From contig CANMCE010000007.1 of assembly GCA_947496235.1 (NCBI GenBank), positions 124,001-188,000 of the forward strand: 64,000 bases of DNA, given 5' to 3'. The stretch is from an uncultured Glaciecola sp. (lineage in GTDB: Bacteria > Pseudomonadota > Gammaproteobacteria > Enterobacterales > Alteromonadaceae). The translations under genes were made by a program, and so were the position numbers. The stretch's first letter is position 1, and each line of letters begins with the position of its first letter. Shown here piece by piece: positions 1 to 8,488 of this stretch. The notes under the pieces were generated by a model. The model was not told where the DNA came from and searched no databases. It saw only the letters and a list, made by a program, of their open reading frames with translations.

Positions 1-973
1 ACTGCCAAATTCCCCTATGCATGGAGCGCGGATCCGTGTTTGCTCAGGTAACTTGGTAATTGCACGCCCTATAGGCGTGCAAAACGGCATAGATTTCGAG
101 CATACTGGTTTGGTTCGTCGCATTGATGTAGAAGGCATTCAAGATCAATTAGAAGACGGTTCTATCGTATTGTTATCTCCTATGGGGTATTCGGCTACTG
201 GTGAAGTATTTAATCTTTCACACGAAGATGTGGCCACACAAGCAGCAATTGCTTTAAAAGCTGACAAAATCATTACTTTATCTGAATATGATGGCTTTTA
301 TACTGAAGAGAAAATGATCCGTACTATCGAGTTAAGTCTGTTACAGGATCTTATTGACGCGAAAAAAGTCACTGCCGAAGCGACATGTTTAAATGCCGTA
401 GTGGATGGTGTTGCGGCGGGCATAGAGCGCACTCACTGTGTTTCGTACAAAACTGATGGTTCCCTGCTAAAAGAACTCTTTACTCGCGATGGTGTGGGTA
501 CTTTGGTGATGCAAAATCATTATGAAAAACTGCGCAATGCGACTATAGATGATGTTGGCGGTATTCTTAAACTCATTCGACCTTTGGAAGAGTCTGGCGT
601 TCTAGTAAAACGTTCTAGGGAACGTTTAGAGAATGAGATCAATCAGTTTGCAGTGATTGAACGAGATGGCATGATTATCGGTTGCGCAGCCTTATATAAT
701 CTTGAAGAAGGTAGTGGCGAAATTGCTTGCATGGCCACTCATTGGGAATATCGTGGGAAGAATCGCGGTGAAAGGTTACTAGAAGCTCTTAAAAAGAAAG
801 CTGCGTTGAATAAAATTAACAAACTCTTCGTACTGACGACGGTAACCGCGCACTGGTTTTTAGAACAAGGTTTTGAAGAAGTTCCGGTTGATTACTTACC
901 GGAATCAAAAAAGCAGTTGTACAACTACACCCGAAACTCAAAAGTATTCATGCTTAAATTACAGCAGGATTAG
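1..973 (+). CDS. argA: N-acetylglutamate synthase, 5'-truncated by the window edge
   Basis: Catalyses the first step of arginine biosynthesis, acetyl-CoA + glutamate to N-acetylglutamate, in the cytoplasm. The reading frame is open from base 2, so the gene starts upstream; about 110-120 N-terminal residues are missing compared with the 440-residue E. coli enzyme. What remains is the C-terminal part of the amino-acid-kinase-like domain (the ARIRVCSGN stretch onward) and then a GNAT acetyltransferase domain over roughly the last 140 residues, with RPLEESGVLVKRSRE and LPESKKQLYNY matching E. coli ArgA closely. The stop codon lies inside the 5' arm of the following terminator hairpin. The kinase-like domain normally carries feedback inhibition by arginine. 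Confidence 0.95.
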   Translation, partial: LPNSPMHGARIRVCSGNLVIARPIGVQNGIDFEHTGLVRRIDVEGIQDQLEDGSIVLLSPMGYSATGEVFNLSHEDVATQAAIALKADKIITLSEYDGFYTEEKMIRTIELSLLQDLIDAKKVTAEATCLNAVVDGVAAGIERTHCVSYKTDGSLLKELFTRDGVGTLVMQNHYEKLRNATIDDVGGILKLIRPLEESGVLVKRSRERLENEINQFAVIERDGMIIGCAALYNLEEGSGEIACMATHWEYRGKNRGERLLEALKKKAALNKINKLFVLTTVTAHWFLEQGFEEVPVDYLPESKKQLYNYTRNSKVFMLKLQQD

Positions 974-995
974 CCTAAGGCTAATCCTGTTTTTC
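965..995 (+). terminator. Rho-independent terminator of argA
   Basis: A near-perfect palindrome, CAGGATTAGCCT (965-976) with AGGCTAATCCTG (978-989), is followed by TTTTTC. The argA stop codon is part of the stem. It separates argA from the convergent maeA gene, which ends at 998. Confidence 0.85.
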
Positions 996-997
996 TG

Positions 998-2692
998 TTA
1001 TAAACTAATACGCTTATAGGCTCGATATTCTGGGATCCAGAATTTCTTTTCAATTCTGCGCTTTAAAACCTCTTCCGAAACTTTTAGCGCCAAGCCTTGT
1101 TCCATCGCTACTTTTGCGACTGCTAAGGCAATTGACTTACTCAACTCGTTAATTTGCTTAAGCGGTGGTAACAAATGAGCGGACTCACCATTTGCCAATG
1201 GAGAAGCATCAGCAAGGGCATTACTCGCCGCCATCAGCATTTCGTCAGAAATGCGCTTAGCTTTGGCAACTATTACACCTAAACCTATGCCAGGGAAAAT
1301 GTAGCTGTTGTTACACTGAGCAATTGGAAACACTTGATCATTGTATTGCACTGGCATAAAGGGGCTACCTGTGGCTATTACAACATTTCCATCTGTCCAT
1401 TCAATGACTTGCTCAGGACGCGCTTCCACTTGTCTTGAAGGGTTGCTCAATGGAAAAATAATCGGAGTAGGACAATATTGCTGCATACTACGAACAACTT
1501 GCTCGGTGAATAAGCCTGATTGCCCCGAAACACCAATCAAAATGTCCGGTTCTGCATTGTGTATAACGTCAAGCAAAGAAGGAAACTCTCCGCTGTAGGT
1601 CCATTTTTTTAACTCGCTAGTCGAATGTTGAAGCGCTTGCTGAAACTCGCGTAAATCAGCCATACCTTCACTCACTAGCCCAAACCTATCTACCATGAAT
1701 ACTTGAGATCTTGCTTGTTGATCAGAAAGTCCTTCTTTTATCATTTGCTGAATCAACATCTCAGCAATACCGCATCCAGCTGAACCAGCGCCCACAAAAG
1801 CTACCTTCATAGATGAAAGCTTGCTGCCTCTTGTTTTACAGGCGGCTAAAAGCGTGCCTAAGGTAACCGCTGCCGTGCCTTGAATATCATCGTTAAAGCA
1901 GCAGACTTTATCGCGATATCGATTAAGTAACGGCATAGCATTGGGCTGAGCAAAATCTTCAAATTGAATGATGACACCTGGCCACCTTTTTTTCGCTTCG
2001 CGAATGAATATATCCAAGAATTCATCATATTGTTCTTGGTTAATTCTTTCGTGACGTGCGCCCATGTACATAGGATCTTCTAACAATTTTTTATTGTTAG
2101 TACCTACGTCCAACATCACTGGCAAAGTGTAGGCTGGGCTGATGCCGCCACAAGCGGTATACAATGAAAGTTTTCCAATCGGAATGCCCATGCCACCTAT
2201 TCCCTGGTCACCCAATCCTAAAATTCTCTCGCCATCAGTCACAACTATGACTTTGACCTTTTTCTTTACTGCGTTGCGCAATATATCTTGCATCATGTGG
2301 CGTTCTTCATAACTGATGAACAAACCGCGGGATGAGCGGTAAATATCAGAAAAACGTTCGCAAGCTTCACCTACCGTAGGGGTGTATATAATAGGCATCA
2401 TTTCGTCGATATGTTGTTGCAACAATCTGAAGAATAAGGTTTCGTTGTTATCTTGAATCGCCCGTAAATAAATGTGCTTATTTAAGGGTTCAGAGAAACT
2501 GCTGTATTGTTTGTAGGCTCGTTCCACCTGCTCGTCTATAGATTCATAGCGAGGAGGTAATAAACCTAAAAGGTTGAACTGTTTTCTTTCGCGCTCGGTA
2601 AAAGCACTCCCTTTATTTAACAAAGGGGTTTCTAATAACGCAGGGCCTGCGTAAGGAATATATAAAAAGTCATTATTGTCGTTTGCTGACAT
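998..2692 (-). CDS. maeA: NAD-dependent malic enzyme (malate dehydrogenase, oxaloacetate-decarboxylating)
   Basis: Converts malate to pyruvate and CO2 with NAD+, linking the TCA cycle to pyruvate. The 564 residues match the E. coli SfcA/MaeA length (565), and the alignment from memory is near collinear: LYIPYAGP-like N-terminus, [14 protein letters not shown] (active-site Tyr region), [25 protein letters not shown] (catalytic Lys region), [14 protein letters not shown] (metal-binding acidic residues), [15 protein letters not shown], and the dinucleotide fold [13 protein letters not shown]. The ATG start at 2692 gives the family-typical N-terminus. It lies 62 bp downstream of mrcA on the same strand and converges with argA. 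Confidence 0.96.
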   Translation of the reverse strand: MSANDNNDFLYIPYAGPALLETPLLNKGSAFTERERKQFNLLGLLPPRYESIDEQVERAYKQYSSFSEPLNKHIYLRAIQDNNETLFFRLLQQHIDEMMPIIYTPTVGEACERFSDIYRSSRGLFISYEERHMMQDILRNAVKKKVKVIVVTDGERILGLGDQGIGGMGIPIGKLSLYTACGGISPAYTLPVMLDVGTNNKKLLEDPMYMGARHERINQEQYDEFLDIFIREAKKRWPGVIIQFEDFAQPNAMPLLNRYRDKVCCFNDDIQGTAAVTLGTLLAACKTRGSKLSSMKVAFVGAGSAGCGIAEMLIQQMIKEGLSDQQARSQVFMVDRFGLVSEGMADLREFQQALQHSTSELKKWTYSGEFPSLLDVIHNAEPDILIGVSGQSGLFTEQVVRSMQQYCPTPIIFPLSNPSRQVEARPEQVIEWTDGNVVIATGSPFMPVQYNDQVFPIAQCNNSYIFPGIGLGVIVAKAKRISDEMLMAASNALADASPLANGESAHLLPPLKQINELSKSIALAVAKVAMEQGLALKVSEEVLKRRIEKKFWIPEYRAYKRISL

Positions 2693-2754
2693 TCTTCGCT
2701 CAATTTCTGTCTATAAGTTGTATGTAAATAAGTCTTATTGCCACTGGACTAAGA

Positions 2755-5571
2755 TTAGAAAATATCGTCTATGGATAATTCATCTAATTCCTCGTCCGGT
2801 TCTTGTTGTTCTTCATTATCCACTGGCAATGATAGTTCAGATTCGGTCACATATGTGGTCGGTTCAGTCCCTTTTAAGAAATATTCAAACATTGATGAGG
2901 CATCTGTTCTTGTAGTAAGTTTTCCAGTTCGGCGATCAATACGCACACGAATGATACCTTCTGGTTGGGTATATCCTTGCTCTGGCACATCTGCAAGCAC
3001 AGTTTGCATAAAATAGATCCATGCTGGTTGAGCTGCTTTAGCACCATCTTCTGCGCCAATTAACGCATTTCCAATCCAATTGAATTTCTCAGGATTTTTA
3101 TTAATCAAATTTTGGTTACGGGTTGCTCGGCCCAATTGACGATTATTATCGTCAAACCCAACCCAAGCAGTGGCCACTAAATCAGGCGCGAATCCAGTAA
3201 ACCAAGTATCTCTAGCATCATTAGTGGTACCTGTTTTACCGCCTATATCGGTGCGCTGATTGAGTAAGTTGCGTGCTCGCCAGCCCGTCCCTAACCAATA
3301 CGTTTTATTTGCCCAATTACCATTTGCGCGCACCGCAGTTCGTAACATTTGTCTGACTAAGAAAGCAGTTTGTTGCGACAATACGCGAGGTGCAGACTGA
3401 CGTACTTTTTCTGGTTCAGACTCCACAACTGGTTCAAGGGCGCTCAACTCTGCTGCAAGTAAGGCTTCCAAATCTTGATTTTCATCACTTACCGCTTCGA
3501 TCTCTTGAACTTGCTCCTCTTCATTACAAGGATCACATGCATACAAAGGCTCAACTTGCCATACCGTTTCGTCTTCCTCGTTATCAATTCTATCAATGAA
3601 ATAAGGCTGAACAGCAAAACCGCCGTTGGCAATAATCGCCATTGCCGTTGCGACTTCTAAAGGTGTATGTGAGCCTGAACCTAAAGACATGGTCTCATCC
3701 CGTGGGATTTCATCTCGTAAAAATCCAAAACGAGTAATGTAATTTCGTGTTTCATCTAAACCAACGCCTCTTAATAGACGCACTGAGACTACGTTTTTTG
3801 ACTTCCCTAATGCTACTCGCATACGAATCGGGCCGTCATAGATTGCGGGGCTATTTTGTGGTCGCCAAGCGACACCTGTACTCGCATCCCATTGATTTAT
3901 CGGGGCATCGTTTATAATACTGGCAAGGGTATAACCATTATCGAGTGCCGCAGAATAAATAAAAGGTTTAATATTAGACCCTACTTGACGTTTCGCTTGA
4001 GTGGCACGGTTAAACTGGGTTTGATAAAAACTATAGCCCCCTACTACTGCCTGTACAGCTCCATCAAAAGGATCTAAAGCGACAAAAGCCCCACTCACAT
4101 CAGGTAATTGACTAAGCTTCCAACTATTGTCTTCAAGCTGGCGAACATAAATCAGCATGCCGACCGATAAAATATCTGACGCTACTTCAGGTTCTGGCCC
4201 TTGATTATAATCATTGATATAAGGTCGAGCCCAATCTAATCCATCCCAATCAATGGTTAACTCAGCTTGCTCCAAGGTTCGTACAACCACATCTTTATCA
4301 TTTACTTGAACCACAATGGCTGGCTCTAAACCGTCTAATTTTCCTGTCTCTAATAAAATGTCCTGCATGGTTTGCTCGTCGGGAGCAGCTACTGGCCCAA
4401 AAGCGTCGATTAATTTTTGCATCACATCATCAGGAATGTCGATTTCATTATCGGTATTCACTGCAACCTGCTCGACTGTCTCAGAGCTGTCTGCTAATTC
4501 TTGCGTGTCCGGTTCTGCTACTACTTCCGGTTGTAGTTCTGGTAGAACAATTTGAAATTCAGCTAGATCTTCTTTAGGAATAGCCTCTAGTGGCGTCCAA
4601 ATCGCGCGAATTGGACCTCGATAGCCATGACGCTCATCATAATCATGTAAGTTTTTAATCACCGCTGTTTGGGCGGCTTCTTGGTGCTCTGAAGTGGCCG
4701 CAGCATAAACCTTAAAACCGCTATTTTCTGCGATATCCTTACCGTAAATTTCGACCATTTCGTTATAGATAATATCCGCCAAATAAGGCGCATTAACTTC
4801 AATTTCTGCACCATGACGCGAAGCTGTTACTGGCGCGGCAGCTGCTTCATCAAATTGTTGTCGCGTGATATAGCCTTCGTCTAACATACGTAAAAGTACA
4901 ATTCGACGTCGCTTTTTAGATGCTTCCGGATTACTTATAGGATTAAGCCTAGATGGCGCTTGGTACAAACCCGCTACTGTGGCTAATTGGGCTAGGTTAA
5001 GTTCTTTGAGTGTTTTACCATAATAAACTTGAGCCGCAGCACCGACACCAAAAGCGCGGTGACCCAATTCCATTTTATTTAAATACAATTCTAAAATTTC
5101 GCGTTTGCTAAGCTCTTGCTCCATATGAATCGCGATGAAGAGTTCTTTTATTTTACGCGTAAACTCTTTTCTTCTATCTAAAAAGAAGTTTCTCGCTACC
5201 TGCATCGTTAGAGTACTAGCACCTTGACCTTTTTCTCCGGTAACAACCAAGTTTAGGGCTGCTCTAGCAACACCAATAGGATCAATCCCATAGTGCTCGT
5301 AAAAACGGCTGTCTTCTGTCGCGATCACAGCCTGTACCAATGTCTCGGGGACGTCATCTAAAGAAACGGGTATTCTTCTTTTTACGCCGTATTGGGAAAT
5401 TAATTTACCGTCTTTGGTATAGATTCTCATAGGTGTCTGCAACTGCACATCGCGTAACACTTCTACGCTTGGCAAATCAGGTTTGAGATAAAAATACATA
5501 CCAATGACACTTGCGACACCGAGTAGACCGCCAACGAACATCACTAACAAAAAGGTTTTTACATACTTCAC
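2755..5571 (-). CDS. mrcA: Penicillin-binding protein 1A (bifunctional transglycosylase/transpeptidase)
   Basis: Polymerises and cross-links peptidoglycan in the periplasm. One N-terminal membrane anchor (about residues 5-28) is followed by a glycosyltransferase domain (EDSRFYEHYGID with the catalytic Glu, then GASTLTMQVARN), an OB-like region, and a transpeptidase domain with the three penicillin-binding motifs SNIK, SKN and KTGT. At 938 residues it is longer than E. coli PBP1A (850). The extra length is two acidic insertions (about residues 345-385, and 690-740 around a CDPCNEEE segment) and an acidic C-terminal tail ending in LSIDDIF. The start is GTG at 5571. It is divergent from pilM, the usual arrangement in gammaproteobacteria. 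Confidence 0.95.
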   Translation of the reverse strand: MKYVKTFLLVMFVGGLLGVASVIGMYFYLKPDLPSVEVLRDVQLQTPMRIYTKDGKLISQYGVKRRIPVSLDDVPETLVQAVIATEDSRFYEHYGIDPIGVARAALNLVVTGEKGQGASTLTMQVARNFFLDRRKEFTRKIKELFIAIHMEQELSKREILELYLNKMELGHRAFGVGAAAQVYYGKTLKELNLAQLATVAGLYQAPSRLNPISNPEASKKRRRIVLLRMLDEGYITRQQFDEAAAAPVTASRHGAEIEVNAPYLADIIYNEMVEIYGKDIAENSGFKVYAAATSEHQEAAQTAVIKNLHDYDERHGYRGPIRAIWTPLEAIPKEDLAEFQIVLPELQPEVVAEPDTQELADSSETVEQVAVNTDNEIDIPDDVMQKLIDAFGPVAAPDEQTMQDILLETGKLDGLEPAIVVQVNDKDVVVRTLEQAELTIDWDGLDWARPYINDYNQGPEPEVASDILSVGMLIYVRQLEDNSWKLSQLPDVSGAFVALDPFDGAVQAVVGGYSFYQTQFNRATQAKRQVGSNIKPFIYSAALDNGYTLASIINDAPINQWDASTGVAWRPQNSPAIYDGPIRMRVALGKSKNVVSVRLLRGVGLDETRNYITRFGFLRDEIPRDETMSLGSGSHTPLEVATAMAIIANGGFAVQPYFIDRIDNEEDETVWQVEPLYACDPCNEEEQVQEIEAVSDENQDLEALLAAELSALEPVVESEPEKVRQSAPRVLSQQTAFLVRQMLRTAVRANGNWANKTYWLGTGWRARNLLNQRTDIGGKTGTTNDARDTWFTGFAPDLVATAWVGFDDNNRQLGRATRNQNLINKNPEKFNWIGNALIGAEDGAKAAQPAWIYFMQTVLADVPEQGYTQPEGIIRVRIDRRTGKLTTRTDASSMFEYFLKGTEPTTYVTESELSLPVDNEEQQEPDEELDELSIDDIF

Positions 5572-5660
5572 AGTAAATTAGGTATCCCAAAAATTAAAAT
5601 TTATTACTCAATATTTATACGTATGTGTCGTTAACCAATACATACCAATTTTGAAAAATA

Positions 5661-5684
5661 AGTATCATCTTTGCGTATGATACT
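5661..5684. promoter_or_regulatory. Palindrome in the mrcA-pilM divergent promoter region
   Basis: AGTATCAT (5661-5668) and ATGATACT (5677-5684) form perfect 8-bp arms around an 8-bp spacer, about 26 bp before the pilM start. The right arm overlaps a possible -10 hexamer (TATGAT, 5676-5681) preceded by TTGAAA with a long 19-bp spacer. It could be an operator for the pil operon or simply a hairpin in its leader. No known regulator consensus was recognised. Confidence 0.35.
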
Positions 5685-5709
5685 GTAACTAACCATGGGT
5701 CGCCATTGA

Positions 5710-6774
5710 ATGAAGTCGCTTTTACGAAAAAAAGCTAACACAATCGTTGGATTAGACATAGGCACTAAGTTTGTCAAAGCTGTGTGTTTGGATATGTCTA
5801 CTTCCCAACCTAAGTTGTTAAGCTTTGCTTCTGAACCTATCCAAGGCTTGGCTTTTACCGAACGCGAAATAAAAGATTTAGATGCGGTCAGTAAAGCATT
5901 AAAAAAAGTTCAGATGTCACTCAAAGCTAAAACAAAAGAAGCAGTGATTGCGGTCGCAGGCTCTACTGTGATCAGTAAATTGGTTTATATGGACCCAAAC
6001 CAAACCGATTATGAAATGGAATTGCAGATCGAGCTCGAAGCTGATTCTTTAATTCCTTATCCATTAGAAGAAGTCTATTTAGATTTCGAACAATTAAGAG
6101 AAAGCAAAGCGCATCCGGGTAAAGTAGAAGTTTTATTAAGTGCAGCACATAGAGATTTAATTGACAGTCGAATTACTCTTGTTCGCGAAGCACCATTTGA
6201 TCCTGTGATTGTGGATATTGAAAGTAATGCTTTGGCCGATGCTGTTCTCCAATTTTTTCCTAATGATGAATCTCAAACTGTAGTTTGTGTCAATGTTGGC
6301 GCATCCTTACTTCAAGTTTGTGTGTTGGAAAAAAACGAAGTCATCTATGTTAAAGAGCATAACTTTGGGCTGAATAGTTATATACAAGACCTAGCTCTAA
6401 TTCACGCCATTGATACCCAAGAAGTTGAGCGTCAAATTGCCGCAGGTACAGCTCCTGAAGAATGGTTTAAAGACAGCTTATCTACCTTTATTGGCGGAAT
6501 GCAGCAACAGATTCAACGTGCATTACAGATGTTCGTTGCCACTACTCACAGAAAAATGCCTGCGCACATCTTGTTAGCAGGCGGTGCCGCTAATTTGCCA
6601 AACATCGCTTCTGAGTTGAGTAACGACATGAATATGAAAGTCGATATTTTTAATCCATTCAATGGAATGGCGATTGACCCTAAAGTCGACACAGCCGCAT
6701 TGGATTTAATTGCACCTCAGCTTTCAATCGCGACAGGGCTTGCAACAAGGAGGTTAAGCCAATGGCAAAAATAA
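5710..6774 (+). CDS. pilM: Type IV pilus inner-membrane platform protein PilM (actin-like)
   Basis: Cytoplasmic actin-like ATPase-fold protein that binds the PilN N-terminus and links the pilus alignment complex to the motors. The sequence has the FtsA/MreB-type nucleotide fold: IVGLDIGTKFVKAV near the N-terminus (phosphate-1), VCVNVGASLLQVCV in the middle (phosphate-2), and HILLAGGAANLPN near the C-terminus (adenosine motif). 354 residues is the normal length. First gene of pilMNOPQ; its end overlaps pilN by 13 bp. Confidence 0.95.
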   Translation: MKSLLRKKANTIVGLDIGTKFVKAVCLDMSTSQPKLLSFASEPIQGLAFTEREIKDLDAVSKALKKVQMSLKAKTKEAVIAVAGSTVISKLVYMDPNQTDYEMELQIELEADSLIPYPLEEVYLDFEQLRESKAHPGKVEVLLSAAHRDLIDSRITLVREAPFDPVIVDIESNALADAVLQFFPNDESQTVVCVNVGASLLQVCVLEKNEVIYVKEHNFGLNSYIQDLALIHAIDTQEVERQIAAGTAPEEWFKDSLSTFIGGMQQQIQRALQMFVATTHRKMPAHILLAGGAANLPNIASELSNDMNMKVDIFNPFNGMAIDPKVDTAALDLIAPQLSIATGLATRRLSQWQK

Positions 6775-7346
6775 ACCTTCTTCCATGGCGTGAATCACTC
6801 CGTCAAACCCAAAAGAAACAGTACATTGCTTCACTTGGCGCAATTGCGGTTGGTATTTTTATTCTGTTTTGGATCGTTGGCGAAGTCATCGAACAACAAA
6901 TTCGTAATCAGCAGTCGCGCAACCTTTACTTGACCCAACAAGTAGAAGTGCTAGACCGTCAAATAGCTGAAATCACTGATATCCGAGCTAAGAAGAAAGA
7001 GATTTCAATGCGCATGGCATTAATCGAGCAGCTTCAAGTGAGTCGTAACCTTACCCCTATGCTGCTAGAAGAATTAGCCAAAGCTGTACCTGATGGTATT
7101 TCTTTTAATTCTATGTCGCGTAGAGGTTATGCCATCAAGATTATAGGCGTTAGTGAGTCTAATAATAGATTATCAGCATTCATGCGCGCGTTAGATGATT
7201 CCGATTTATTTGTACAACCCGAATTATCGTCAATTGTAGCTGACCAATCAGCTGCAAATGCGGTCAGCGACTTCGAATTGTCGTTAAAAATAAGTCCAGT
7301 GTTTACGCCAGCGGCGCTACCTGAACAAAGTAATGCGGGGCAATAA
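6762..7346 (+). CDS. pilN: Type IV pilus assembly protein PilN
   Basis: Bitopic inner-membrane protein of the PilMNOP alignment complex. It starts with MAKINLLPWRE, the conserved INLLPWR segment that docks in PilM, followed by one transmembrane helix (about residues 24-42) and a periplasmic coiled coil plus ferredoxin-like domain. A strong AAGGAGG ribosome site precedes the ATG, which lies inside pilM, so translation is probably coupled. Confidence 0.95.
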   Translation: MAKINLLPWRESLRQTQKKQYIASLGAIAVGIFILFWIVGEVIEQQIRNQQSRNLYLTQQVEVLDRQIAEITDIRAKKKEISMRMALIEQLQVSRNLTPMLLEELAKAVPDGISFNSMSRRGYAIKIIGVSESNNRLSAFMRALDDSDLFVQPELSSIVADQSAANAVSDFELSLKISPVFTPAALPEQSNAGQ

Positions 7347-7347
7347 G

Positions 7348-7956
7348 ATGGCTTTTGATTTTAAAAAACTTAAAGAAATTAACGAGCTTGATTTTGAACA
7401 AGTTGCCATTTGGCCGTTTGAAATAAAAGTAGTTGTTGCTTTCGTGTGCGGACTTATTGTTGCTGCAGTTAGCTACTACGCAATTATAAGTAGCAAACTA
7501 CCAGTTCTCGATGCTACACAAACCAAGGAACTGGAGCTTCGTCAAACCTTTGAATCCAAGTACAGGGTAGCTGTCAATTTACAAGCTCATAAAGAGCAAC
7601 TGTCTCAGATTCAAGAAGACTTTTCTTCCATGCTGAAGTCATTACCGACAAGCAATGAAACCCCTGGGTTGCTAGATGACATCACCTTTGTAGGCACGGA
7701 TGCAGGCCTATCATTTAAATTACTGAATTGGCAACAAGAAATACCCAAAGAATTTTATACCGAGTTACCGATTCAAATCGAAGTATCTGGTGGATACCAC
7801 CAATTTGGCCAGTTTTCATCAAGTGTTGCTAACTTACCAAGAATTGTAACCTTGCATGATTTTGAAATCTCTACGCAAAAACAAGAGCTAGTCATGACGC
7901 TTCAAGCCAAAACATACCGAGCTCAAGGCTCTAATGAGGAGGTGGTAAATGAATAA
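7348..7956 (+). CDS. pilO: Type IV pilus assembly protein PilO
   Basis: Inner-membrane partner of PilN. One transmembrane helix (about residues 25-45 of the chosen start) is followed by a coiled coil and a periplasmic ferredoxin-like fold. The start chosen is ATG 7348, immediately after the pilN stop, giving MAFDFKKLKEI. An in-frame ATG at 7333 would add five unlike residues and overlap pilN, so it is less likely. The gene overlaps pilP by 8 bp. Confidence 0.93.
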   Translation: MAFDFKKLKEINELDFEQVAIWPFEIKVVVAFVCGLIVAAVSYYAIISSKLPVLDATQTKELELRQTFESKYRVAVNLQAHKEQLSQIQEDFSSMLKSLPTSNETPGLLDDITFVGTDAGLSFKLLNWQQEIPKEFYTELPIQIEVSGGYHQFGQFSSSVANLPRIVTLHDFEISTQKQELVMTLQAKTYRAQGSNEEVVNE

Positions 7957-8488
7957 GAAAATTTATTTGTTGCCTTTAGTCATAACTTTGACAGCTTGTA
8001 GCGCAGATATTGACGATTTAGTGGTGTATACACAGCAGGTGAGAACCAATACACAAGTCAATATTGAACCTTATCCAAAATTTGAACCTCTGGCCTCTGT
8101 CCAGTATTCCGCAGGCGATAGACGTAGCCCGTTCCGGCGCTCGGAAAACCGCCAGCCCACGGCACAAGTGGTTCAAACGCCGAACTGTCAGCAACCTAAT
8201 CTGCAAAGACGCAAACAACCATTGGAATCTTATGGTCTTGATGCTTTGCAAATGTCCGGGGTGTTTACAACAAACGGCAAGCGTTTTGCACTGATAAAAG
8301 CTAACGATGGCAGTTTGCACAGAGTTAGTGTAGGAGACTATGTCGGATTATTCCACGGACGAGTAGTGCAAATAACTAAGAGTGAAGTAGTAATTAAAGA
8401 AATGTTGCCTGATGGTACTGGATGCTGGAAGTCAAAAACCGCCAACCTCAGCATGTCAACGGTAACAGGGGAAGATAACAATGTCTGA
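7949..8488 (+). CDS. pilP: Type IV pilus lipoprotein PilP
   Basis: Periplasmic lipoprotein that connects the PilNO complex to the PilQ secretin. The N-terminus is a lipoprotein signal peptide with lipobox LTAC (Cys17). A Gln/Arg-rich, probably disordered linker leads to a C-terminal HR/beta domain of about 80 residues (LQMSGVFTTNGKRFALI, VSVGDYVG). A GAGGAGG ribosome site lies just upstream. It overlaps both pilO and pilQ. Confidence 0.93.
   Translation: MNKKIYLLPLVITLTACSADIDDLVVYTQQVRTNTQVNIEPYPKFEPLASVQYSAGDRRSPFRRSENRQPTAQVVQTPNCQQPNLQRRKQPLESYGLDALQMSGVFTTNGKRFALIKANDGSLHRVSVGDYVGLFHGRVVQITKSEVVIKEMLPDGTGCWKSKTANLSMSTVTGEDNNV

Noticed and set aside
8018-8320. Minus-strand frame within pilP
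   Set aside because: Shadow of pilP coding; the pil operon explains this region fully.
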